From: Diploscapter coronatus
Lineage: Eukaryota > Nematoda > Chromadorea > Rhabditida > Rhabditidae
NCBI GenBank assembly: GCA_964036155.1
Contig: OZ038422.1
Coordinates: forward strand, 16,825,201-16,889,200
DNA length: 64,000 nucleotides
Direction of reading: 5' to 3'
The notes beneath the pieces were generated by a model. The model was given only the letters and a program-made list of their open reading frames with translations. It did not search any database and was not told where the DNA came from. This document shows positions 48,704 through 61,400 of the stretch, in pieces. Position 1 is the stretch's first letter, and each line of letters opens with the position of its first letter. The translations under genes were made by a program, and so were the position numbers.

Positions 48704-50076
48704 ATGCAAGTGTTTTTTTTAGTTCTTCGGTTCATTTGATTAAAAATTTCTTTTTGATTTTATCGTTTTTGCTCTTTGAATATTTTCTGATAGATTGAAA
48801 ATGCCTTAGCCTTACTATGTGTGCGTGAAATCTCTTTACGGCAATGTAATCAGCCTTGTGTGGATATTTGTGCCTTACCAGAATTTATCAAGCATTTCAA
48901 TTTTCCCCTCTATCTATGCATTCTGTCTGCTGATGATGCAATTCAATCCTCTAGTCCCATTTTCTGAAAGTCATTTCTTTATCTCCCACAAAATCAAATA
49001 TGAGAAACTTATGGAAAGATCTATTCAAAGTCCTTATTACAATTATTTTGCGTCTAATCCATAAATGGAAGCATTTGTACGTGAATATCTGAAAGTAGGA
49101 TGGAACTTAATTTCCGAATGAAATTTTTTCTCATCGAATTTCTTCGATTTCATAAACTTGAACTCTAAGATTGTTATTGTTGAAATCTTGAGTCTAATTT
49201 TATAAGTTGTTGTCTCAGACACAAGTGAAATGGGATCTGATATTTGAACTCAACTAACTTTTATTGCATCTCTGAATAAGTATCAACACGAAAAATTTTA
49301 ATCGTAACACAGACTTTATTTTAGGTTAAAAGCATTCTCCCATTTCATTAGTGTCTTGAGTCTGTTGAATTGCTCCGCGTCTTTCCAATATCATTAGTTA
49401 AATTTTCATTTTTGTCTTTATTATATTATTGCATAATGAAAATAATCATCGAATCATCTACAACCAACTATTTGTTTTGTATGTAATTTTAATGAAAATG
49501 AATTTAGACTTAGATCACAAAAATTTTGAATCTGAAATGAGTTAATAATTTGTTGCTGTATCGGTCAAATTAAGTGACAGTTCGTATTTTAAGAAGCGCC
49601 TTACGAGAAATGCGCGTCACAACTATGCGCAAAGAGAGAAGCTAGAGTCAGCGGGAGACTATCAAAAGATAGTACTCAATTTCCTCGGCCGCTCGTCTTT
49701 TCTTCCTATTTTTCGATACACGAACCTTCACTTAGTTTGACCGAAGCAATAATAGCAATAAATTAGACACGTACTGTGAGCAGGGCAAGTGAATATTGAT
49801 GAATCTGATTGTGAACTGGAGTGAAAGACAGGAAACTGGGGGCGAAGGAAAGGAAATGAAGGATACTCTCCAACGGCTTTCCATAACATGGGCCAAATGA
49901 TTTCGGATGTGCAAAATATGTAGGTGATAAATTGAGGCTACTGATTTAATCTCATAGTAGGAAGTCAGAATCATCTAGATCAAGTAAAACACTGTATTGG
50001 AAGTGAAATGTGCGTGCTAAATTAAATTTTTGTAACTTGGAAGGCAGTTGACATATGAGAGGAAAAATGATAGGAA
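48704..50076. other. Convergent intergenic region
   Basis: Lies between the 3' ends of unc-45 (plus) and the PDZ gene (minus). It presumably holds both 3' UTRs. No gene supported. Confidence 0.5.
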
Positions 50077-53000
50077 TCAGCAGAAAGCAGCGGAGCCGAC
50101 AGAGGGAAATAGGACCAAACTGATGGATGTCTTGCCGCGAATCAAAGACTGCACCAATTCCAAGCTAGCGCCACGCACCCACTCGCCATCCACGTACAGA
50201 ATTTCATCTCCCACTGATAACACTGGGGATAAACTGGCTAGAGTTAGACGGGATATGAATATTCCTGAAACAATAATAGGAGAATTAGTGAATTTAAAAG
50301 AAAAAGTATGCAAACCTGGTTGCCCATTCAGAATTCCATGAGCTATGAAAAATCCGAAGGGTCCAGCTTGATTTTTGGAGATAATGACTGTTCGATATCC
50401 GCATGGAGATAATGAAACAAGTTGAGCTCTATATTATGTAATGATCATAATACTATTGAATCATAATAATTACCGAACTGGTGGTGCATCGGCGTAAGAA
50501 TAATGCTGGTTGACAGGAACGTATGGAATGGGAACAGGTGAGTGAGATCGGAACGATGTTAGGGGATGGATTGGAGAGGGTGAAGTGAAAGACAGGGATG
50601 CTGGAGGTCGAGAGGGGCAGGGAGTGGCTGGAAGCCGCTTCCGACGAGCTAACATTTCGACCGAACCGACACGATCTCGATACAATCGAGGTTGTCGTGG
50701 CTAAAGTAAGTATAATTCCACATTTATTTAGTGCATTAAAGAATGATAATATAGAGCTTGTAAAAATGTTCGATATTTTTCTTAAATCTAGTCCAACTCT
50801 AAAGATGAGCATGAAGCATTAACCATCACTACAAAATGAACTTTCTGGAAAAAAGAATTGCATACAAATTTTTATGCAAAAATCAATCTATCTTTAGAAG
50901 CATTCTAACTATATCAATGATTCAAGAAGCCATTTTTATGCCAAATCCAACATTCACCATGTTATTTTTGTAATTTTGAACATTATATTTTCTTTGAATG
51001 TAATATAATGTTAACCAACGATCCGCAATAATTATCTAAATTCCTAAAAGCTCCGATAAAATTCAATACTGACCACCTCGTCGTAAGGCAATTCTTCATC
51101 GAATAGACTCGAATGTCGAGGCAAAGAATTTGAACTGCAATTAATTATTATTTCAAATATCTTGCATATTTATAAAAGTACCGATATTTCCTTCTCATCA
51201 CTTCATCGACATTGTTCCTGATGAGAGTATCTCGAAGAGACTCTCTTTCTAAGCTCTGCTTTCTCATTTCTTGAACTGCCATATACGATGGAGGCGGATT
51301 TCGATAGGGCGGTCCATTACCTGAATTTATTCACTCAGAATGTATATTTAAAAAAAAAAAAAGAAAAACTATAATGTAATGAAATTTCGATAAATAATAA
51401 AGTGAATTCTCATTGTCGAAGCTGTCAAAAATGGGCGAAACTGAAAGAGAATTTCGAACTCTTCCCGTTGTGTATCCTAGGCGACTTTTGATTCAGAACA
51501 TCAAATATTTCAAAGTGTGTAGATTTTAGATTTAGACAGATCATATCATCTGGCTCTTATTAAGCCGAATTTTATCGATATAAGAAAAAAAAACAAAAAA
51601 AAAAAAGAACTAATATCCGAGGTATCATAGATGACGAAGAACTATATTGAAGATCGCACAAAATGTAAAGAAAGAAAAGTGCGCCAAAAGAGTGGATATG
51701 TAAATATTGAACGAGTAAATGTACTTACTGTATAATGAACCTCTTCGTATCTCCTCAGCCCCATTCTGATTCCTGTGTCTCTGTCTGCTGTATCTTTCAG
51801 CAGCTCCAAATGAGTTTCCCCCAGAACTTCTTTCTATTTCCTGCTGCAATCGCTGTTCTGCACCTTTCACATTTGTGTTGTTGCGAGCTGAAAATAACAA
51901 AGGTCGTGAATAAAAATGCCGAAAAGAAAGAAATAATTACTCTCTATCGCAGAAAATGGAAATTGTTGCGATATTTTGAGAAACTCAAAAGAACTTACAA
52001 GAACAAATGACCGAAACAGTATCTGCAGAGGCAGACGGAGATAGATGATGAATAGCCTGATCAGGAACTGGGGAAGTTGAAGCATCTACCGAGTGAGAGC
52101 TGTACGCATTAGGCTACAAATTTTAGAATGAGAAACAAAAAACTAGCGTTGTTAAATCATTAGATTAACATATTTTTCCAAAATGCATTGCGATTTTTAT
52201 AAATTTTCCTTCAACTTGTGATGGCTAAAATTGGATAAAATCTACGCTAACCGTTGATCGGGTAACGAGTTGATAAAATTAGAGTTAGCGTAACTAAAGT
52301 AGTACGAAAATTAGCTCACTAAAAACTCGTTAGCGGTTTAATTAAAATGCTTAGTAAATCTATTTAGAAGTAAATTTTACATACATATCAATATCAAATC
52401 AATACATTTTGTGCAGCTACTTCCTAAGTCATGAGAATGCAAAACTTTGTGGGCCATTTTCGACTCAACCACTTCAGAAATGATAATTCATTCATTCGCG
52501 CACGAAATTGTACGTGATAGTTGAGCACTAAGAGTGAATGAATTATAAATAATTCGAGGGAATGTCTGCTGCTTGAGAAGGGGGAAGGAAAGTAGAGGAA
52601 ATTAGATTGGTGAAGGAGAAGAGCGACTCACTTGGTCAGCGAATCTGACACGCAAAGGACGACGAGAGTCGAGAGTTGCACAGGCAGAAGAAGAGGCTGA
52701 GGCATCGGGAGGGAAATCGCCTGGACGAGTGGGCAGACGGCGATGAGTCGAAGACAGGGGCACAGAATAGGTGTCTGTTCGATATCTCAAAATGCAAATA
52801 GTTAATCACTGCTATACTTTAAATAGCATGATTTCTAGCATATTCAGGAGCGTATAACAATTTAATGATGGTCATTATCGCTTTTGCAAATGTCACTCCC
52901 AAAATGAATTAGCATTTCAATAATGATGTATTACCGATTCATCATAATCAATTATTAACTGGCAGAATCGATTCTTAGACCGCAAATATTCAGTTTTAAA

Positions 53001-54653
53001 TTATTATATTGCAGCTTAAAAGCAACTCTAAATTCGATTATTTAGTCTTACATTAGGAGACTATATTCATAAAAAGGCTAGACTTCGCCTATTATGCTTA
53101 TTTAATCATTTCTCGTAAGGTCAAATCATATTCGATTATAAGTTGAAGAAACACATTCTAACTTTTCACTAGTTTCCCGCGAAATTGCTTTCGTATTTGT
53201 GTATACAGAAGTGGCCTGAATCTCGGAATCTCGAAAAACGCGCAGGACAGTGATTTGCATATTTTGTTAGACTCTGATTGTGCGGGGAAATCTTTGCACG
53301 GCCAGACGAAGAAGTAAGTGGAGATGCAAATTACCTGAGCGAAGTGTGAAGGGGATATTCAGCAGAGTGCGGAGTGGCAAAGGGCTGTGCGCGAGGAGAG
53401 GACTGATCTGAGTCTGCCGAATCCGTGCCCGTCCCGATGCCTGAGTCCGTCTCGTCCTGGTCCAAGCCTATTTCGACTGCAACTATGCGAATTTACAATG
53501 ATTATTCAAAATAACTATAGACGATATACAAGATAAAAAGAAGATTTAGAAGCCCCATTTCTTAGATATACTATTCAAGATATCACTCCATTTGTAGCAT
53601 GAAACAACTAAATGTATCGACTTTACATCTATATATAATTTTTCACATCTCGCCATCATCCCATATATCATATGCCTCAAATTCAAAACAAATATGACAA
53701 GATTTGTAGAAAATGCTATGCAACTATTCTATTGAATGTGGCATCAAATAGGAGGATTATTCGATAAGTCCGATGAGAAGAATGAGAAGATGAAGGAAAT
53801 GAAGAGGAAGGGGAAGAGAAGATCGAGTCTGACCAACTGAAGGCATGAATGCCTGACTCGTCATGACTGAGACGTCTCATATGCGAATCAACCGCAAGTG
53901 CATGAGGATTTTCGAATTCTTAGAGCAGGAACTGGACAAACTGGAAACGAAAAGGGAAGGAGGGCGAGCAGGGCAGGGCAGAGGGGAAGAGAGGAAGATG
54001 CAAATTTAGTGAGGGAGAGAGAGGAGAAAGGTATCCGAAAGGAGAAGGAAATGAGAGAAGAGGAGAATATGCACCCTAATTTGGCTGAAACAGGGAAAAA
54101 CGATTGCAAAAATCTCGAGCAGCAGGAAAGCAAAGAGTCTGAAAAATAAGAGGCACACAAGTACGCGGGGTTGTGTTGAATAGGAGAATGAGAAAAAGGG
54201 GGAAGGGAACAACAGGCAGAGCAGAGCCGAGCCAAGACAGGGGCAGTTTTATTGTAGAGGGGAGAGGAGAGGAGAGCAGAGGGAGGGGGGACTCGTGCAG
54301 AAGAGCAGAAGCTGAAGCAGCACAAGGAGGGAATGAATCGCCCTCTTCGGCAACGGACAGAGGGCCGTCACACTTCACGCAAAGGGACACGGAAAAATGC
54401 TGAACGAGAGAAAAAAGCGGAGAAACACAGAGGGTAAAATGAATTTGGCCCGCTAAAGGGTAAAGCCTAAAGAGACAGGGGAAAGGGGAAGAGGAGAGGA
54501 GCAAATGAGGCGAGACATCAAACACGACCAAATCAACTCACCTTTCCGGCAAACAAACGGGGATGAAGTGGAAGCTGCAGAGGAAGGGGTTGATAGATTG
54601 GCACGCAGCAGAGAGGACATCCAAACATAGGAGATGATGACAGATCTGAACAT
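50077..54653 (-). CDS. PDZ-domain protein, unassigned
   Basis: Ten minus-strand exons (54542-54653, 53335-53482, 52632-52785, 51999-52113, 51729-51887, 51182-51320, 51077-51134, 50474-50700, 50316-50428, 50077-50264) sum to 1,413 bases, 470 residues. Only the C-terminus is a recognisable domain, a PDZ module with a GPFGFFIAHGI carboxylate-binding loop, GIFISRLT and VGDEILYVDGEWV, ending at SVGSAAFC. It most resembles PAR-6-type PDZ domains in GIFISRL and DEIL.V(D/N)G, but no CRIB motif is evident. The N-terminal part is disordered, rich in Ser, Pro and Arg. It contains PLRVRFADQ, which fits the RVxF docking motif for protein phosphatase 1, and a PPPSYMA motif of PY type. The first exon's Met is a choice; the true 5' end may lie further upstream, where CT-rich sense sequence continues to about 57 kb. 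A scaffold role is inferred. Confidence 0.75.
53750..54520. other. Long polypurine tract in PDZ gene intron 1
   Basis: The plus strand is dominated by A and G (GAGAGGAGAGGAGAGCAGAG and similar), so the sense strand is polypyrimidine. It ends a few bases before exon 1. Long open frames across it, for example 53888-54325, are low-complexity artefacts. Confidence 0.6.
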
Positions 54654-57600
54654 AGAGGAGATAATAACTGGGCACTTAGATGGACTATGAGAACGACTGG
54701 CTAGAATAAGCCACGCTCATAGTTTCAGATTCAGTCAAACTGCCTTGCAGAATTCACAAGACAAACGCAAGAAATCCCGCATCCGCGAAAGAATAGCGAA
54801 ATAACGAACAAATGTGCGAATGTGTGAATAAATAGAAACGGGAAAAAATGACTGATAAATGAAGCCAATAAAGTTGCAGTAGAAGCTGAAAGAGGAGAAA
54901 ATGAACGAGTGGAAGGGAATGGGTTTGGGCGATGGAGGAAGAGGGGACGAGGACGGATCAGATGAATTGAGTAGAATAGGGGATGGAGGATTGAACGCAA
55001 GCATGGAACAATAAGAACAGAGGCACGAGGATAGGAACTTCAACTTCCATTCAACCCAAGTCCAGCGAGCGTTCAAGCTAGCGGGTTTTTTTTTGTGAAG
55101 TTCAAGTTCGTTGAAGATTCTTTTTCAGAAATTTCTTCTAAAGAAGAAAATTCTCGTAGTCTAGGATGAAGCAAAAGGTGTTCGATCACGCAAAAAGAAT
55201 GAAAATTTACCACGATCTCTAATAGTTAATGTCATTGCTTCAAAATAGTGAGGGGGTATCTATTTAACTATCATTTCCCTTAAAATCGGAACTAAACTTC
55301 ATACACTATTGCATAATTCCATTGTCCTTTTTTATTCGAATTTTCGCTACTAAAGAAATAAAGAGGACAGCAAAATGTCGAAACCAAGCGTGCATCTAGT
55401 CAAACTAGAATTTACTAGCCATAGATCGAAATCGATATAATCAATATTAAAAATATCTTTAAAAAAAGCTTCTAGTCATAAAAATCGATCAAATTTCAGT
55501 AAAAACTAAATGGAAAAGCTGATTTTCAGTATATTTCAGCGTCGTCTTACTCCAAACTCTTATCCGCTGCACAAGAAAGTTCTTTTGCGAACTATCTTTC
55601 ACACGCTATATTCTGACAGATGGTTCATCTTCTATACTCGTACTCATAAACGCATCGGGAGGCTGCTGGACATCTCCCGGTCGCTTTCTTCATAGTAAAA
55701 AGTGATCTCGGGAGCCTCCCGATACGTTATGAATATGAACACTGAATGAAACGTGAAATTTTACGACCTTTTGTAATGAAAATGCGTGGTAGGATCATGA
55801 GGAACTTAATAGAAATTTTGCAGGCGGGGAGTCGCTACGTATCTGATCCGAGTAAATCTGAAGGGAAAGCGATGGGAAAAAGAGCTGGGAAGAATTAACT
55901 ATGCTCAGGGTTAAGATAAAGGGCTAAAGGTTGGGCAAAGAGACGAAAAAGGAGAGGCGAAGGGGTGTGAGGAGGAAACGAATGCCTGATGGCCTGAGAC
56001 TGGAGGAGGAGACCTAGAACTAGGGAACTGGAGAACTAGGCTGGAAAAGCAGGAAAAGAAGGGCTGGGGCTGAACCGATGCAACATTCATGACAACCGCA
56101 TAAATTTGCATGGCCACACGGCCGGCTGCCTGATGTGTAGATGAACGCAATTAGGGAAGACAGGAGGAAGAGGGGGATAGAATAAAGAATCACAAATTGA
56201 AGCTGTGACTGAAATGACAAATGTCGTTTTTCCGGACTTTTCTTAAGTGTATTGTTGCACAAGTTCACATGAATATCATAAAGGCTCGAGTTACAACACA
56301 TAAAAATTGTAGTTTAAGACCATGATATTTTTGGCAATGACGTAATTGGCATTTCAAAGTTCTTTTTTTTTATAGAGTTGACGAAACGAAGATTGTTTTC
56401 TTCTAATCAACCATAATGACTGGGTAAGATATTAACATTTTTAAATAGCATGAACAATCAATGTTCAGATAAAAAAACTTCGCAGAATCTTAGCAACATA
56501 ATTTATATGTCAAGTTCAGCTTTTTTTAACAACAGACAAAACTTCAAATGATAATTCTCGGAATGCACGGAGCCGAAATTCACAGAAACCAACACAAAAT
56601 GGGAGCAAAAAGCAACGAAGAGCGGAAAATGACAAATGACCAGAGGGATCTTGAACAGACACAACATAGCTGAAGACTAGAAGAAGGTCGACGAAAAAGG
56701 AAAGAATGGAAGTAATGAAGGAGAAGAGGAGGAGAGGAGAAGACAAGACGGGGAGGGAAAACAACTCTGAGAGTGGAGCTGAATATGAATCTGAATGAGA
56801 ATAGGAATAGGTTGATGATGCAGAAGAAGGAGAAAGGTGGAAGGTGGAAGGAAGAGGGAAATGGAAGATTGAGTTGAATGAATGCAGCTGGATGTTTTGC
56901 ATTTGAATTGGCAGGTTATGACGACGGCATAACAATTTGAATATCTAAATGCAAAATGCTGCCCTGGGTGCTAGAAGTGGACGTCCCTGCATGCGAATTT
57001 GCGCAAACTGAAATTCGAAAGTTTCGTCACAAATGTCTCAGAGCTTTGGATATTTCTAAGATCCACTTTTCAAAATAGAATTTCGACATCATTCATTTAG
57101 AAAGGAATAAGTTAACAAGTGTGAACAAGAACGAAATATAGGCGACTTAAAGTTATTTTGCCATCAGAATTTACTCGGAAAAATATCTGAATCAAAGAAT
57201 TCGTTCTCATATTCGAGGAAGAAAACGACAGATCGCCTCATTTTTGTCCATGTTTAGTATCTAACATGATTGTGTATCGTCAATCGAGGCAAAATGCAAC
57301 AAAGCCGAGCGCGAATTCATGCATATTTTAGAATTCCCCAGGCAGCATTTCGAGGGTGTGGATTGATTACGCCATATCCAAGAAAATACCGCGCATTCCC
57401 ACTATTTATGGAGGAAGGCGTTCGTTGTTACGACTTATGAATCTGAAATAGCACTTCTAACATATGTTTCTAAATTGTCAAAAATCTGAAAATCGAAGCA
57501 AAATATACAGAAGCCATGCAATTTCGGACCCATGGATGATAATTGAAATAGCTTCTTTATTGATTTTCATTAAATAAACTTGGATTGAATTCTGTAGATC

Positions 57601-58400
57601 ATAGTCACTCGATATCATCTTCAAATCTGTTTAATTTCAGGTAAGCTATTTCAAAAATAAAAAAAAAACCTAAATATAAAAAATTGCAAAAGCAATAAGC
57701 TGTTTCAGACTTTCTGTGCTATTCTAAAAGTAATCGATTTATGCATGTCAAATGTATTATACGTAATAATGAAATTAGTGGATATATAAAAACCACTACT
57801 TGAATCATTGAAATATTATCAAATCATCTGCTTATGATGTACTAATAACCATGCATGAAATTTGTGTCATACATTTTGGTTTCCTGTATTTATTCTACAT
57901 CAATTATTGTCTTTGAAGATGCCAAAATTGTGATGTTCATTGATCATAGCTCTTCCCAAATTTCATATTAAAATTGATCTTTGACCCGTGAATTATCCGC
58001 GTAAGCGGATTTGATAAGCGATGCGCAACATTGACGCCGTAAATGGAATGTGATTCGAAGAGGTTAGAAGCGTGAAGAAAGGCGAAAAAACGATTCCCCT
58101 CGCCTTACACAGCGAGAAGACGAGGCGATGTGGAGGGGGCTTTCTGACTGGCTGACTTGACCTGTTTCTCTCTCCTCTGTCTATCGCTGTATCCTTTCTG
58201 CGTCTGCTTTTCTCCTCTCTACCGAATCCAAATCTCTTCATCTCTTTCATCCCATTTCTTCTTACCCTCACTCACTCCTTACCCTGCTTTTCTTTTCTAA
58301 CTGACTTCAAGTTGCAGACCTGTCAACTTATTCCACCTCTATTCATTTTCCTCGTCCCTCAATCCTATATAAAGTGTATCAATGAGTTTGCGGCTTCAAA
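54654..58400. promoter_or_regulatory. Divergent intergenic region
   Basis: Separates the minus-strand PDZ gene and the plus-strand SDR gene. Several purine-rich plus-strand blocks (54880-55020, 55860-56060, 56690-56880) could be 5' exons or promoters of the PDZ gene. A CT-rich plus-strand block at 58150-58320 precedes the SDR gene. One hairpin is listed separately. No domain-bearing open frame was found. Confidence 0.4.
55635..55740. ncRNA. Hairpin, candidate precursor RNA or small MITE
   Basis: About 28 bases of near-complementary sequence (ACTCATAAACGCATCGGGAG on one side, CTCCCGATACGTTATGAATA on the other) enclose a loop with a second short stem (CTCCCG / CGGGAG). The ~105-base size and long stem are compatible with a microRNA precursor, but also with a short foldback repeat. 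Expression is unknown. Confidence 0.3.
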
Positions 58401-61400
58401 ATGGATGAACACAAGAAATGGTCGTACAAAATTCTCTCGACCCTGGGCGTTCTTCTGCATCTCGTTTTCGTCGATCTGGCCAGAGATTTTATCCGATGGA
58501 TCAAGTTAAAGCCCAAGGTGATCTTCATCATCAGTATTAACGAGAATGGGAAAATATCGATTTTTTCTTAGCGATTCTGCTATCTATTTTATTTAACAGA
58601 AATCTCTAGTCCAAGCATGAGACTTCGGTTTTTTCACAAATAAAATCAGTCCTTATTCCTATCGCAGAGGACCATACAGTTCAATACTTCATGCTTTCAG
58701 GATGTGACTGGACAAGTGATAGTGATCACTGGAGCCGCATCTGGGTTGGGCAAGGCAATGGCACTTCGGTTGGCGAAAAAAGGAGCGAAAATTGCTGTTA
58801 TCGACATCGATTCAGTAAGAATCTTCATGTGAGTGGGGGAAATGCTTGAAGTGTCATCATTTAGACGGGGCTCAACTCTATCGTTGATAAGATAAGAGAT
58901 TCTGGAGGAGAAGCATCGGGATGGAAGGGCGACATTTCGAAGGAGGGCGAGATCAACCGAATATCTGCAGAAATCATCGAAAAATATGGTAATCACACTC
59001 CCTTGTGCATTATAAATTTAGCGATAAGCTTTGAATAGTAATTTATTTCATCGACATTTTCTTAACTGTGAAAGATAGCGAATTTAACACAACTCTAAAT
59101 TGTAATTCGTCGAAATTTCGCCAATTGATTCCAATAATTTCTCGATGAAAACTTCAAATCAAAACTCGATTTTTTCTGTCAATGATCTTTCATTCGCAGT
59201 AGGAGATTAATAAATCTAGGTCGAATCGATATAATCATCTGTAATGCAGCTGTGTTGTCGTTTGCCTCGTTCATGGATCTGCAGATCGATCGACTGAAAC
59301 GAGCCTTCGATGTGAACGTCATTGGAACCGTCAATGTACGTGAAAACATGTCTTTCGCCATAATATGAATAAATCATGGTTGCAAGTTAAATACGACATA
59401 ATGCCGAATAATGAAATATCTACCATCATGCTCTCTCCATTATCATTTTTGTGAAAATTGACGAATTTTTTACCTGAAAAAAATTTCTCGTCTAATTATT
59501 AAATTCCTGATTGCAATATCACGGGAGATTTTTATGCCGCGAAATCTATAAATAACTTTTCTGAGATTATCCTTTCGACAATATGAACACAGTTTACTCC
59601 AATGTAGAACAAATAGCTCAGGTTTCCTCATCTAATCAAATTAGAAAGTTTTCCTAACGTTTTAATGACTAATTAGGTCTCTTATCTTCGTGCTAAAATA
59701 TGCTGGTTTAGACAATTCGGGCCTTTTTGCCTGAGATGCAGAAGCAGCGAAAGGGACAGATCGTGTGTGTTTCATCCATAACCGCATTTGCTGGGGAGGC
59801 TTTTGGACTCGCATATTGGTGAGTTTATCTGATCACTGATTGTGAGATAAGTTGAATTAGTCATAAACCAGAGATGCCTTATTATTGATGCTAGAAAATT
59901 AGAAACATATATATCTAGCCTTTCTTTAACATAAAACAATTCAACAACCTGTTGATCTGACTATTTATAGTGAAGACTAGGTTGAGTAATCTGAATTGTA
60001 AAGCAAAAATGGTATTATTCTTTTACAGAAATCTAATCATTAATTTTATGCATTTGAAAAGTCACAAAAGTATATTTAGCCCTACAAAAGCGGCAGTCCG
60101 AAGTGCGATGGAATGCTTACAAATGGAGTTGAAAGATAATGGATTTGATGATATCAAATGCACAAATGTAAGGAATTTACATGGAAAGTTTATCCCCTTC
60201 AAATCTCTGACGATAGTTCTTATTTTGAATAGAAAAAAAAATTAAAATAGGTCAACGACGACGAATATGTAATTAGATAAAGGCAAAGGATAAAATCAAT
60301 CCTTAGAACGTCGATTTTTCTGTAACTATTTCATTTTCTTGAAGAATCTAATTATGCAGCACAAATAGAAAAAAAATGCGACAACTAAAAGAGTTCGATG
60401 AAACTATGAACACTGGGAAATTCCTAAATTAGACAAAAGACCACTGTGAAGGGAATAATATCATATTTTCGAGCATATAAATTGTGCTAAATTAAATACT
60501 GCAAGTTACTTAAATAAATTTCAACTACTTCAAATTCCAGATTTACCCATACTTCGCTCGAACTCCTCTCGTTCTCAATGCAGGAATGCGTCCAACGAGC
60601 ACGTAAGAACTAAATTATTTAGAAGACTGCAAAATGTTTACCTTACTACAGATGGTTTCCATTTATGAGCGTTGATTCATGTGCTTCTCGAATGGTGGAT
60701 GCAATTCTCAAAGAGAAAGTCCACGCTTTTGTGCCTTCATACATCACACTTATTCCTATGTTCAAAGGGTAAGCAGTTTTATAATGGGGGCAAAGTGATA
60801 GGGCTGGTAAGAAAGTTTCGTCATTCTATTTTCTGGATTCCTCCATAGCCAAAAATGAAGAACGAACTTGGTGAAATTAGGCTGCATATTCTTTACCTTG
60901 AAGATAAGATGAAGATATAGCGAAGTTTCATCGGGAATTGACTTAACAAGAAACGTGAACAGCGTGTGTACAACGGATCTTTCTCAAAATTGGTAGGAAA
61001 GTCAATTCGAGTAGACTGATAGCGAATATCATTTTGGAAAGTGCTCACCGTGCATCCTGATTCCAGGAATTGATGTCGAAGTTTTTTCTTTGAACTCACT
61101 ACTGCCACAACGAATAATGACAATGTTAATGATTGTTTTGGGATGTAAACTAATTTTTCATTTGAAATGCTGCAAAGTGAAGAAAGAAGTAAATTTTGAT
61201 GGAAAACCCTGAAAACAGAAAGTACGGTGAGCACTTTCCAATATGATATTCGTTATCAGTCTACTCGAATGGACTTTCCTACCAATTTTGAGCAAGATCC
61301 ATTGTACACACACTATTCACGTTCCCCTTGCAACACAAGTCGAAAAAGACTCGAAGAAAATATTGCATCTGGCAGAGAGAGCTTTCTTACCAGCCTAATA

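Noticed and set aside
53888..54531. Long minus-strand open frames rich in Ser, Pro and Leu
   Set aside because: They follow a polypurine/polypyrimidine tract, in which stop codons are rare by composition. They are intronic to the PDZ gene.
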